From contig OW121847.1 in the NCBI GenBank assembly GCA_933228895.1, forward strand, positions 83,989,656 through 84,053,655: a stretch of DNA of 64,000 nucleotides. The letters run 5' to 3'. A model generated the notes under the pieces. It was given only the letters and a program-made list of their open reading frames with translations. It was not told the origin of the DNA and did not search any database. The translations under genes and the position numbers were made by a program. Position 1 is the stretch's first letter. Each line of letters opens with the position of its first letter. Positions 26,080 to 38,060 of the stretch are shown piece by piece. This stretch comes from Platycnemis pennipes (Eukaryota > Arthropoda > Insecta > Odonata > Platycnemididae).

Positions 26080-26730
26080 CCCAGTAGGGACGGATTCGAA
26101 AGGGGGATTCCACCTAGTCCGGTCGAGGGTGTATGGGAACGGAATGTGGGGTCGTTGGATTGAGACACGATGACGCAGCATCCACTGGAAGGGATTTGTC
26201 GCCTTATAAATCATCGGGGGAGAACGAGACGGTTGTAAAAGGGGAGATACCTTTCCTTTTTTCCCCGCCCCTCTTTTATTTCGGGTGTGGGAGAGGGGGA
26301 TGTCGCGTTTTCCCCGCTGGGCGAAGCGATGCGCTACCCTGTGTCGCACGAGGTGTCCTCCTTCACTCTGTCTGTATGCGTGTGTGTATTTCTTTTTCTC
26401 TCTCTTCGCCCCTTGTCGCTTTCACCCACCCCACTCTTTCACCTACCCCCCTTTACCCCTCGGAATCCTAGTCGGCGGCGGCGGATTGCATTCTCCGAAT
26501 CTCTCGCCCGAATCTGTTTCCCGCCCGCCTCACTGACTCTGATGGCGGCGTGACCCAATCCTCCTCTTGCCATTCTATCCCTCACCTCTCCTACCCTCCC
26601 TCGGTGTCCTCCCCGTGAGCGCCGCAGTGTCTCTTGGGTCTCGCATTTTTGCACTCCACACCTTCCTGACGGCAATGCCGTCGGTTCGGCGGAGGGACTC
26701 CCTCTCCAGTGCCCTATAAGGGTGGAGACC
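26080..26730. promoter_or_regulatory. CpG-rich patch
   Basis: GC-rich between AT-rich flanks; no gene supported. 25670-26080 is intermediate in composition with nothing recognisable. Confidence 0.2.
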
Positions 26731-26877
26731 ATCGCGTCGTATTTTGTTCATTCCTACCGAAAATTCCGCCACTATAACCAATTTACTTGCTGAAAAATGA
26801 TCGCGACATGTAAGAACTTGTGAAATGGATGTAAGCTGTTTGAGACCGGGACTAAATTCTGATCAGAATTCATTGAA

Positions 26878-27252
26878 TTAAGTTCGTAAATAAATTTTTT
26901 TCGAGAAACCCCTTGGTCGCAGAAAATTTCTCTCGTTTATAGCTTGATTACCTGAGGTTACCACAGTATTTCCTTCAGGTATACCTGTATTCCTCCGAAT
27001 AAGCCTTTGAAGGTTCATGTATGTCTCGACGTTTAAATTTGGAGCGTTGACGGTGTCTGCAGCTTTAAATTTGGCTTTAAAGTGTAGAAGATCTGTTTCC
27101 TCCATTTTCAGGATTAATGGATGGATGGAGATTCTTGCCTTTTGGTTATTAGGTGGTGTAATCAGTTTATGAAGACATTTCTTAAAACTTTGCTTTCTCG
27201 TTGACATTGTATGCAGGGAAATGGATAATCTTCTCGAAATTAAGACGATCAC
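26878..27252 (-). other. Unrecognised 124-codon open frame
   Basis: A long open frame in AT-rich DNA, with a protein-like middle (MEETDLLHFKAKFKAADTV, then ETYMNLQRLIRRNTG) ending near a CAG|GTAATC donor-like site. No family recognised and no partner exon found. The DNA to 27880 shows nothing else. Confidence 0.15.
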
Positions 27253-27879
27253 CTACAATATTGATAGATAGTGAGATCAAGGATATAACATTTAGTTGTT
27301 ATCTTGGACAAAATTTGGCCCTGTTATATTTTTCCCCCGAATCTAACATTTTTCTATTTGATTATCTTTTGTGGGGGTAAAAATTATCAAAATGCCGAAA
27401 TGACCCATCATTTGTTAACATTATGGTGGGATAGCTGTCCGTAAGTGAATTATTGCCAGCATACATGCATTCTCTACCACATAATGAATGCGTTTGAGAG
27501 AGTATGTATTTGAGCATTCAGAAGGATCGACCACAGGGATGGATTTCGAGATGTAGAACATGATTTCCGAAATGAAAGTGAACCACTGGGACCCTGAGTG
27601 ACAGTAGATTTTTTCTTTGCACTAGAGTGAATCATAGACGAGCTGTGTGCGCCATCACACGTACATGGAAAGAGACTCACTTTCTTAGTTACCTGCACAC
27701 GTTTGCTTTTAGATGGGTGACCCATTGTTTATTTATTCTTTTAAAAATTTTACTTCCCGTGCCTGAATATTCAATCGGCGACTGCAACCCCAACAGCTGC
27801 TCCGCCAACACCCTTGCCGCTGTAATCCAGTGAAATTCGGGAGGAAAAAAATGTAGGTTATGCGTCTCACTCGTACCTC

Positions 27880-28850
27880 CAATCCCCTCCCTCTATCTTC
27901 TCTGTTTCCCCTTTCTCAGCGTTTCCTCCCCCCTCTACCTCGCTCCTGATCCGCGGCCTCGAAGCAATGGGGAACGCCTGCTTGCACACTCCCAAGCTCG
28001 CGCCGAAGGGATCGTGTTGCAATACTGCGCTTCCTCCCACAAGGGTTCAGCCCCAACCTACATCCCTCCACCCTTGCTGCCCTCCTCTCTCTTTCTCTCT
28101 TCTTTCCGACACAGTGAAGAAATGCAAACTTCCCTCGACCCCCACCTCTTTCACTCACTTCCTTTCCCCTCGACCACCCCTTCTTGAGAGAGGCCGCTTC
28201 CTCACTCACCCACCCCTTCCTCACTCCTCATCCTTTTCCTCTCGTCTACCTTCCCCCGTTTTATTTTTATTTCAAACTCCTCACCGCGTGACAATAGTGG
28301 TTCTCGTGTTGTAGAGTTAAATAGTGAGTGTGTGAGAGTGGGGGGATAGAGTGAGAGGGGCGTATATCGCCTCGGGTCGGATATCTGGCAACATGGGCGC
28401 AGTTGTCGTGGGGGTGGGGGAGTGGTCGGGAGGAGGCCGTGTGCCGATCGATGGGGTTGTGCCGAAAGAGTGTGGCGGAGAGCGGGGCCGGGAGGGGGCG
28501 CGGGGTTCGGTGCCGAGAGGGAGGGAGGGGAGACGGCGGCGGCGGTGAGGATGGTAGCCGACCGAACGACGGTGGCGTAGCGTAAGTTTTCCCCGACGAC
28601 GTAGGTTTTTGTGAGTGAGAGGGTGGGGGTTATCGGGGGGGGATCGGTACGCACGGCGTCGGCGCCGAAGGCCGCCTTCAGAGCGGCGGACGTTTGAACG
28701 CTGGGGTCCGCAGGGTACGGCGAAAGTGATCGGCAGCCTCCCGGACCTCGCGAACCAGGGACGTTATCCCCCCTAAACTCTCTCCCCCAGCATCCATAGG
28801 CGTGCCTTCCTCGCTTCCAACCCCCTGCCAATGATGGTTTTTGCCGTAGG
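27880..28850. promoter_or_regulatory. CpG-rich patch, strong promoter-like composition
   Basis: The left half is C/T-rich. The right half (28390-28760) is G-rich with very dense CpG and ends with an AGC|GTAAGT donor at 28582. This is the most promoter-like patch in the left half. A non-coding first exon ending at 28581 is possible. Confidence 0.3.
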
Positions 28851-28861
28851 GGTTCGAGGAA

Positions 28862-28940
28862 ATCGGTGAATCAGTGCGATGGCTAGTCCTGCCTCACTAT
28901 CCCTACGATCCATGTTTGAATCCCGGCAGTGGGCGAGGAG
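28862..28940 (+). repeat. tRNA-like SINE fragment
   Basis: A box-A-like gcgatggctagt and a box-B-like gtttgaatccc are at tRNA spacing, followed by ggcagtgggcgagg and a T run. No full cloverleaf forms. It borders the right edge of a CpG-rich patch. Confidence 0.45.
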
Positions 28941-29039
28941 GCTTTTTTTCCGAAAGATTTCCGGTCGCTATTTAATTGCCGTGTATAGAGCGCTTCAAAT
29001 TCTACTTTGCATCCGTACAATGGGTTGCTAAACAGTGGA

Positions 29040-29750
29040 CCCCTTTCCGTTTTTCGTAGAGAGAGTGGGGTGTTCTCTGCTCTACCCTTTCTCCTTTCCC
29101 GATAAATCCGTTTTCCAGACTTTCTCCGCGGCCTTAATGGCGCAGATAACCTCTGCTATCTATCGGTCGCCTCCCCGTCGCCGACCACCGTCGGACACGC
29201 TCCTCCCCCTCCTCCCCGTCTGCCGTCTTCCCGCGGGAATCGCATGCGCCAGTCTGAATCACACGCGGTTGAAAGGGGTTCGTCGGCTCCTTCCACCGCC
29301 CTTCCCGTCTCTCCTCCGGGCGTCTCCCGTGGGCCGGAGGGAGGGAGGGGCCGTCGCCTCCTTCGCCACCGCCCTTTTTCTCTCGAAGGGGCCGCAGGGT
29401 GTTTGTCGTGGCGGAAGGGAGTCTCGGGTTCGAGTCCTTCGCGTCGCGATTCGCCGAGACTCTTCCTCCACCCCTACCCCCGTCGCGGTCTGCTTTCGCA
29501 GCCTTTTTGTGGGTCCCCGCGCCCTCGCCCGCAAACCGTGCTTCCTCTACCCGGCCAAGGTCTCTCTCTCTCCCCTCGCCTTCGTATGCCCCCAAGTTTC
29601 GGAGGACGTCTCCCGTAATTGGCCCGATGACGGGGATGCTCTTGCGGTGTGACGCGGGTGCTTGGAAATGCGGGTGGATTCCTCCTCCGAGGAGCAGCGC
29701 AAGAATTGATCAGATGTTTCGCCTTAAAGGGGTAATTCCTTCGAGTTAGC
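29040..29750. promoter_or_regulatory. CpG-rich patch
   Basis: CpG-dense, adjacent to the SINE-like fragment. No supported gene. 29750-33770 is AT-rich, with the inverted repeat copy at 30630 and unassigned - strand frames at 31667-32615. Confidence 0.2.
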
Positions 29751-30629
29751 CCAGCCGCATTTCCTGTCCTCCTTCATTTGAGCCCACATATATATAGCAT
29801 TTCCCGTTATAAAATTACAAGACGGTGCCTCAGAGGAATTTTCGAGTTGTAATCTCATTTATTTTGTTAGTTGCGGAGAGATATTTGTGTTTATGCTCCA
29901 TCTTTCCGTTTTCGTGTTATGTCGCGTTGGGAAATTTAAGTGTTTTCTATTTTTGCAGATTTTCATTCATGTTATAAATGAATACTTAAAAGACTTCTAA
30001 GGTTTCCGTTTTAACATTTAAAATTCTGGAAGAGATTACCAGAAATTCAACTGAAGAAAGTCTCTTGGTTTCGGATACAAGAGAAAATCTTGCGTTAATA
30101 TAAAAACATTTTTTACCTCAGATTCATCTTAGCGTATTTTTAAGTTCATTGGATCTTGTTTTGAATTTGTAAACAAACAGCATTTTGTCGTCGATGCAGA
30201 CGGCGAGGGTGTTTGCGACACGGTAAACCCTGCATTTACCTTATTCGTACGAAATGTCGCGAAAGGCCATGGTTTCTGGAGCTCCGACGGATTTTCTATT
30301 GGTAGAGGAATGCGCAAGAATTTTATACCGTCACTCTGAACATTAATTTTCATGTATCTTATTTCTATGTGTTTAACTACATTTTGGAAGCTTAGCGAGA
30401 CAAAACCGGAAGGGGTAAGGGACAATTATAGTTATTTGTTTTTAATATGAAACTTTGCTCTGCAACTTTGTATCCCTAAATTACCTAGAAATCATTTCGA
30501 GAGAAGGACATTCACATCGGTATTGGAGTAGGCATTGAAGCCTTTCCACGAAAAAAAAATCACCGGAAGACACGACTCCCTTGCTAATGATTCATTGCCA
30601 TTTCATATTATTTTAAACGCTTTTCTGCT

Positions 30630-30667
30630 CCCCTGCCACACACCCTCGCGGTGGCTCTCAGGGTATT
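30630..30667 (-). repeat. Interspersed GC-rich repeat, copy 2 (inverted)
   Basis: This is the reverse complement of the 13562 copy over the whole core, with one change (gagagcc for gcgagcc). Flanking sequences are unrelated, so this is a dispersed short element rather than a local duplication. Confidence 0.75.
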
Positions 30668-31666
30668 ATTTAGACATAGGCGTACGTCGACGTCATTAGT
30701 TCTCGCCTGGTGGGATGTGCCAGTTTGGGTCCTATTTACTGTTTTCGGGGAAATTCTACGACTTTTCCGTCCATTTAATGAAAAAGACACCTCAACTCCG
30801 GTCGGTGGACAGCGATGAAGAGACTCTTTGCGTGATATCGTCCAAATAACTGGGACCTCATACCGCTACTTAGTCCTTTCGTGGGAATCATTCCCGTGTT
30901 TTCATCCATTATGGCCATTATTGACACGATATTTTAATTTTTTTCTCCACTGAACTTAACGGAAGACCCTCCTAGAAGTGAGTTTTCCCATGCAGGCTCG
31001 TCTTGTTCCTGTGTGTACTTTGTCGAAGAAGTTTTGGTGGAAAGAATTTAAATTTTCTTTGCGTGTTTCCTTTACTTTTTAAAATAATAATCAACTTCGC
31101 AGTCATTCACTCAGTCAGATTTGAAAAAAAATTTAAATACATGCATATAGATGCATTTCTTTAAGATAAACAACAGCGACGTATCAGGCGTGAAGTGGTG
31201 GAATTTCTTCATAACGATTGAAAAAAAAATGCATTAGTAGAAAATTCAGTGGAAAATTCGACTCATGTTGATGATTCATTGCATTTTTGTCTAATTATAA
31301 CCATTTTTTTACTCAGCCTACGTTTTTCGTAAAAATTTGAGCGTCATTAAAAAGGGCGAAATTATCGTACTTATATTTTTATTTTGTATTGCAATTTTTC
31401 TAGACATTTGCATTTTGTCGCATTGTTGTATTGTGGATTTACGGTATCGTGATGCCTTCATTAGATGATAAAAGTATCGAATAATTAGTGTCTCTTAGTT
31501 TAAATAAATACATTTGAGTGATTTAGAAGAGTTGTTAATTCTGGATGACACTGGGCACATTACACTGAACACCTTCACTGTTTTGGTTTATTCAGTGTAG
31601 AGCTGTCTCCCCAGTTTTCGAACTGGCTTTGCACGGCCTCTGAGGTTGTTAGCCACTTAAAGGTCG

Positions 31667-32615
31667 TTAGGTGACCGGGGAAAGTAAGGGATTTGGAAAG
31701 GAGACGAGTGCGATGACAGTGTCTTTCGACCCTGTTGTGTGCTCAACCGTGACATTTGTAGAACCAATGCGCAAAAGACGGCGTCTTTTGACTTGGGGAA
31801 TGTTATGGGAAATCATTGAGCTGGAAGAGCTGTGATGGGCAAGATGTGGGAAGAGGTTCATGAGGGGCGATCCCCTTACTCGTCTTATTCCAATAGTTTT
31901 CGGAGGCGCACTGTATATCCGGGAACTATTCGTCGAAGGTAGTGTATAAAATGATGTATCCATCGAATAAGATGGGATACGCGTCGTAAGTGAATTGGCT
32001 AATCTCTGAAACAGAATTTGGAGAAAAGTTCGAGCTTCAGAAAATTGCATCATTTTAGGGTTGCCCCTTCAGCATTTTCTCATTTACTTCTCCCCGGGCT
32101 GACCCGGTCTTCCTCTTTTTCGCCCATGCCCAGCCAGTTGAACTAGAGTCGTACTCGTCAACAAAGGAATGTCCAGTGACCAACACAAGAGACTCCCTCT
32201 TTAATGCGTCGTTTGATGGGAATCGCTGCGCGCACTTGATGCGTGTGCCATTGTATGCTAATTTCTTGCTGCCAAAAGTTTCGAATTTCCTTTGTCCGCC
32301 TGCACCGAAAGTTTCACGTGGGTCTTGCAACTCTACTATTTCAGTAATTTTAGTCAGCATCTGTTGCTTGTCACTTGTTTGGTGGCTCGCGAAAGTGATA
32401 CGCTATGGAAGGTGCTTTAATATGCTTTCGCACACTTGTGACGCTGAGTTCCGAACTCTGCCCGAGCTATATTGGAGCCGGCGGCGGTGGAGTCGATCTT
32501 GATTGAGAATGTTCAAAAGGTTTGCGCTCGACCCCGAAAGTGTTGCCGCAGGGTGTTGGGGCAGGAATGGCGCATGCGTTTGCCGAGGTAGGTCAATTTT
32601 CTTCCTTGAAATCAC
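31667..32615 (-). other. Chain of protein-like - strand frames, possibly a broken gene or transposon
   Basis: Three - strand frames follow each other (32615-32403, 32360-32055, 32053-31667), broken by stops and a frame shift. The middle one reads LVLVTGHSFVDEYDSS. None is recognised. A decayed transposon or retrocopy is the likeliest explanation. Confidence 0.2.
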
Positions 32616-33769
32616 AGGAGAGCGTCATGCTTTTTAATGCTCTGAGCACATATACTGAGCCTCCGTAGCCACCATAAAATTACGTTTGCATCCGACCTAA
32701 GATATTTTTAATTGTATCATAAGCAGGATATATTCGTAAATTTGCCGCGGATTTAAATTTAAAATTTCGAATTTTGAAAAACCATATATTTTTAATAATT
32801 CCCTTCGTTCTTATTTTGGCATAATCGGGTAATATTTTCAGTTTAACAAACGTCGCTTGCTAAATGTCTAGGCTCGAAGATTTTTCATTTTAGTAGTTGA
32901 ACTTCCTTGTTATGTGCCTACGTGATATCATTTAACTTATCCGTGCTCCCGTTTTCCTGCTTCGGTCCCTTCCCGGATTTTTAGGGCGGAAACGTTTCAT
33001 TGGTGATATTTTTAGTCGAAATGACTCGGAAGCATATATGCCGCAAAGCGGTTCCTGTCTTGTCATGGTCTGGTGGCTATAACGTCATCGCCGGCCATGA
33101 TCCCTCTTGCTCCCCCATTGGCGTAGCATGGGGTATGGTTTGGGAGTTATACCCAAAATAATGACTCTGGATTATGTTCGTAGAAAATGGCCTTGGATGA
33201 GAACATAAAATAGAGTCGTTCGTAGCTCGGACCGCGGCCAAGTCTTTGAGCCACAAAATGGGGATGGGTATGTAAAATGTTCTTAAACATTTCTTGAGCA
33301 AATTAATAGCGAAAAAAATGGGGAAACAGAAAATCCTCAGTTTTAGGACCCAAATCGCGCTCAAACTCTTATCATGTAGGTTTATGGCATTCTATGGTAT
33401 ATTTTTGATTTTACGAAAAGTCACTTGCCAACATCACATGGTCGCACGAAGTTAGTGTTATTAGCTTTGAGACATGGCTGTGTCGCATCTTTAATATCCT
33501 TAAGCTGCTGCTGTAATACCAGTATTTCCGATGTATCTTCGGAGTGCCTCGCATTTTTAATTGTGATCAATTTATTAACTAGGAGTATTTTTTATCGTTA
33601 AACAGATTGTATCAGAAAACAGGCCTTAAAGGTCTTCTCTATCTTGGTGGACCTACAAGAATCGGTGCGCAAATTTCAAGAAATGCCTTTCTGGCCGTCG
33701 AGCACTGATGATTTACTTTCTGTGTATAGCTAGCATTTATACCAGAGTTACTATCATTAAGTAAAATGA

Positions 33770-33921
33770 TTTGTCACTGAATGGTGAAGATTAAATGGAT
33801 TGACCGAGTGACAAATGAAGTCAATAGTGTGAGAAAAGAGAAGTCTTATTAAAACCTTGAGAAGAAGACGGGACAACTTGACGGGCCATATCATAAGACA
33901 TGATGACCTAATGGGGACAAT
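33770..33921 (+). mobile_element. LINE fragment, left half of an interrupted copy
   Basis: It reads WIDRVTNE and RRRDNLTGHIIRHDDLMGT with frame breaks. Compared with the copy at 2046-2370 it stops at acaat (33921), inside the family sequence; the continuation resumes at about 34713. Confidence 0.65.
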
Positions 33922-34712
33922 GCATAATTTTTTATAACTCTTTGAATGAGAAGTTAATTAGCTAAAATGTACTTGGCAAAAATTTTGCTGAAAAATTAAG
34001 TTGTGTTACAAAGATATTACTCTTGAAAAATTTACGTTTTCGGCAGCTTAAAAACACGACGTTATCGCATGATGTCACGGCACGGTATCACTATAGGCGT
34101 TGTTTATCTGTCATACGTAGAGGTAAGTTGTTTAATGAATACTTGGCGAACACTTATGCATTTATCTAATTTATTTAATGCAATAAACTAATGTAGGTAT
34201 TTCGATTTTTTGCTAAAGCAGTGTAGATCGTAATGAGCAAATCTTCTATAAAATATATAATGCCTGTGTATTACCCTGTTTGCTTCACTTCGCGAATCTC
34301 TGCTACGACAAAGCAATAGCTGTTTTTTTTAGAAAAATTTCACCATGAGAGAGTCAACCAAAGGCAAATTGTCGGATCGTGCTTTTCTAAATCCCCTGTA
34401 AGCCATTGTTTGGATCAAGGAATGGCTAAAAACGCCAAAACAATATATTCACTTCATTTTCTTCTAAAGTAAGTCTGTTTCCGTAGCAATATGTTACCTA
34501 TACCGTGCAGTGACGTCAGAAGGCGTTTCAGGTCACGTGACATTCGTCCATTTTCGGGAACGTTTTAATAGCATTCAATAATAACCTTTGTGGTTAGCAT
34601 AGAAAGGTTTTGCTTATATATTTAAATTTGTGAGAACATTTCGTAGTACATATACATCATCATTTGCATTATATCATCAATACACGAGAAACAAATTTCA
34701 TGCATATTCCCC
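33922..34712. mobile_element. ~790-base insertion inside a LINE copy
   Basis: This AT-rich block separates two parts of one LINE copy that are contiguous in the 2046-2370 relative. It contains an internal inverted repeat: gatgtcacggcacggtat near 34071-34088 against ataccgtgcagtgacgtc near 34498-34517. It has no coding potential. It is probably a non-autonomous DNA transposon; terminal repeats and target duplication could not be fixed by eye. Confidence 0.45.
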
Positions 34713-34880
34713 ATTTTCGAAGGACAAGTAAACGGAAAGAACGGCGTAGGAAGGCCTCGTGTGGAATGTATAGAAAAATTGTTGAAGAATGTGAAAGAGA
34801 AGAATTAAGTAAGTATGAAGACGTTGGCTAATAGGAAAATGAAGTGGATTGCTGGCCGATCTAAGGATTGTTGATTGCTG
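34713..34880 (+). mobile_element. LINE fragment, right half of an interrupted copy
   Basis: It resumes with aagtaaacggaaagaacgg and reads GRPRVECIEKLLKNVKEKN then an NRKMKW-like tail, aligning with GRPRMSYMEQVEEDVKEKN of the 2046 copy. Stops are present. Confidence 0.65.
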
Positions 34881-37430
34881 ATGGTGCTTAAAATAAATGA
34901 ATGAAAAACTTGCCAAAAAAGGGCTTAACGAAACGTAGTGGAATATAAGGGGATTTTGAAAAATGCTATTTCTCCAGTGGTGAACCAGGGATAATGAGAT
35001 TAGTAAAAAGTGTAAAAGCTGTTTCTTTATGTGTTACTCCAAATGAAGTAAGGTATTGTGAAAGTTAAAAACGAATGCGACAAAGGCACCACTTTCCTTC
35101 ATTTTTGGTGAAAATATCTCGAGTAGATTCCGTGTAACAAATGGTGATCCATTTAGAGGGAAGTGATAAGGAGAAACTAATATTTTGGACTCTGCAAATG
35201 GGGTTGGAGTGTATGGGGATCAGAAGAAGGCAAATATGAAGGATGAAGCTTCGAGGCCCATTTCTATGCACTAAAAGCACGGCGGTGCCAACTTCTCGCG
35301 AAAGGTTAACATGATCAGTTTGGAAAGGGGAAAGAATATTCGAGGGGAACTGTTGCAAGAGAGGAAAGTAGTGAAACATTTTCTGGTGGGCGGAAGAGAA
35401 TTCAGTGTCATGAAAAGTGACGTGAGATGCATAAAAGATGACCTCGCCCTAAAACGCCAAATATCTATGTGGTCGGTGCATCGTTTTAGAAATTGATGGA
35501 TTGGAATTTGTTGGAGGTGTCCGTCCAAAACCCACCTTAATTCATCGGACTACCTGTTACATTACAAACTTGAATGCTTATTGTGAGCGTCTTGATATGG
35601 TATTCGAGTTTCATGGGTGAAAACCCTATTCCGTGAGTGTCTACGGAGACTAAGGGAGTCGTAACGATTTTTCTCAAGGATCATCTTTGCCCTAACTCCC
35701 CGTCAACAGAATGCCCCCAGGGTTCCTAACCTTTTTAGTGCCACTGTACGGCTAGCGGTGAATTACTTACGCACCTTCTCCCCCATTTCCACTCCGTGCG
35801 CAGTCTGACCCGCGCCCGCTTTGCGGGAGTAGGGATCGGGCTTCTCTCCGTGGTCTGGAAACTCCCCTCGTTCAGTCCACAATATCACGGCTCGCCCTCC
35901 TTCCCCGCTCTCTTGCCCGTAATGGGGGCCTACGTTGCACCCCTCACTGAGGGCTGGCGGGGGTGGCCTGAAGAGACGCATCTCCTCCAGTTGCTTCGAA
36001 GTCCCCTGCTCTGAGCATCCCATTGATGAGGGAAGGAGATGGTGGTCATTTGTTCTATTGGCGACGTTCTGGCCGTCCTGCAGAATCTTCCTCGTAATTG
36101 TCTTGTCCCCTGTCCACGATGCAATCGGATTTCTTATTTTTGGAGTTTCAATTCGTGGTCGTATAGTTGCGTCATCAACCGCTTAGGTGCTTCTTTTATG
36201 TTGCCAACATTTTCGTGGGCTTCGCTTGCTCGGACTCAGCAGTAATGTTGTCTTATAGATGTCATGATTGCGCATTATTCGCATCGCTAGCTGTTAGAGA
36301 TTTTGAAACCTGGGGATTATCCCTCTCGGTCGAAGCTTTGTAAAATATGCACCCCTGAGGGAAGGAAATTAGGGCAGCAAATTGCTAAATCGCAGGCATT
36401 AAGTACATCGCCACCGACTTCATTGATGACAGTGATTGATTTCTTTTGAGTTTGTCGTTTCATCGAAGACAAAGTCGTTGATGTGCTAACTTCGTTTTTA
36501 CGTGCGTCAAGGAGGATATTTATTTTATTTTATATTCGAAGTATTAGAGAATTTTCATTTCGCAAGAAGGATGCGGTCTTATTCGCCGGTTGGTTTGATG
36601 ATCGTGGATTTAATCCTTTTCACCAAGCGTATAATTCAAATTGCTGAAAGTTAAGGGTTGAATATTGGTGTCTAACCTATCTTTTCTGTTTTCATTTCTC
36701 GATTATTTTGGTGCCATTTAGCGTGTCTGATTGTTGGTTTACTTTTTATTTTTAAGAGTAGTTGGTACACTATCATAATGTATTTAATTCATTAAAATGT
36801 CATACCGTCGGACACTGAATTTTCTTTGGTTGACATTGTAATTCGAGAAAAATCTCTTGTATATTTTAAATTCAGCTTCATGTTTTGCTGATGATCACCC
36901 TATTAATGCAAAATAAAGCCGTTGGCTCACTTCGGGGAGGAGATATTATAGGGAAACCATAAAAATTACTGGAAATAATTTTTACCTCTCGGTATAATTT
37001 CTATGCAACCCTTGGCACGCATATCTTGCTTGATTGGGGTGGGACGAGCTGCCGATTATTCCATAGGAAGGGTATATGATGTTAAATTTGTTGTGAAGTA
37101 ATCTGTATTTTCTGTATCCGCTTGAATGAATTTGTGGGTTCGAAATGTTTGAGCTAAGGGCCGATATGACCCGTGGCTTATGGCTATTTTCTGAGCGCCT
37201 AATTCTATCCTTTAGCTACTCAAATACGCTTCCGTGTCAACAGTCATCGTGATAAATTAAGTTGATGACTCTGATGGTAAATTTAGGTATTATGTATTAT
37301 TAAGTATTATCCATCAGAAAATTACTTAATAACCTTTACTATATGAGACTGTGGGCAGTATGTGACGACCGAAAAATTGGTGCTACGAGTTGTCCACTCC
37401 GACATGTGACGACGGCTTCGGCAGCACTGT
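34881..37430. other. No gene recognised; one GC-rich patch
   Basis: AT-rich DNA with a modest GC-rich patch at 35750-36230. The frames on both strands at 35065-35528 have no family support. Confidence 0.5.
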
Positions 37431-38060
37431 GGTGCTTACGCGTGGTGGTGGAGCTCGGAGAGCCTTTCGGTGGGGTTCTCGTCACTCTTCGACGTTTCGC
37501 TCGGGAGTGACAAATTCGTAAATATTGCCCAGCCTCTTTTTTTTACGGAGAATTCCAGGTATTCGTGGTTTCGAGCACTTCCACCTCATATCCCCCCCTT
37601 CCCGGAGCACCAACAGATGTTAGATCTCCCCTCTCCCTCGTCACCCGCCTCCATTTCACTCCCACTTTCCATTATTGGCGTTTCTGCGTCAATAAATGCG
37701 TGTGTGGGGGTGGGGAGCTTTTCCACCCCCCGCCCTCCTCCTCCCTTCAGTGCACTGCCCCCATCCTCTCCCCTCTCCATCAACCCCCCTCGTATTTTCT
37801 CTTTACCATGTCTCGTCCAGGATGGCGTGTCTCGTTTCCCCTCCCCCTCCCTCTCTTTTGGCTCGAGTTTGTTTTCTTATCCATTTGCCGTCTCCCGCTC
37901 TCTGTCGCGCTTGTCATTTCCCTTCACTTTTTTTAAACAAATGAATAATGCATTGCCCTCAGCCACGAAAGATTGCGCCCTGAGAACGTGAGCGGGAGGG
38001 AATGTCTGGGGAATTTGTCGCCGGCTGTAATTTTCCCCGGCCTTCTCACGGCCATCATTC
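37430..38060. promoter_or_regulatory. C/T-skewed GC patch upstream of the first placed Abl exon
   Basis: A pyrimidine-rich patch about 1 kb left of exon 39088. No start codon and donor in the needed phase was found. 38060-39087 is AT-rich, then CpG-rich from about 38830. Confidence 0.2.

Noticed and set aside
27967..28314. + strand frame starting MGNAC, tempting as a myristoylated Abl first exon
   Set aside because: No strong donor in phase 1 follows, and beyond the first residues there is no likeness to Abl N termini.
28202..28831. 209-codon - strand and several + strand frames in a CpG patch
   Set aside because: Composition-driven. The + strand ATG frames that reach the GTGAGG and GTAAGT donors are in the wrong phase for Abl or hit stops first.
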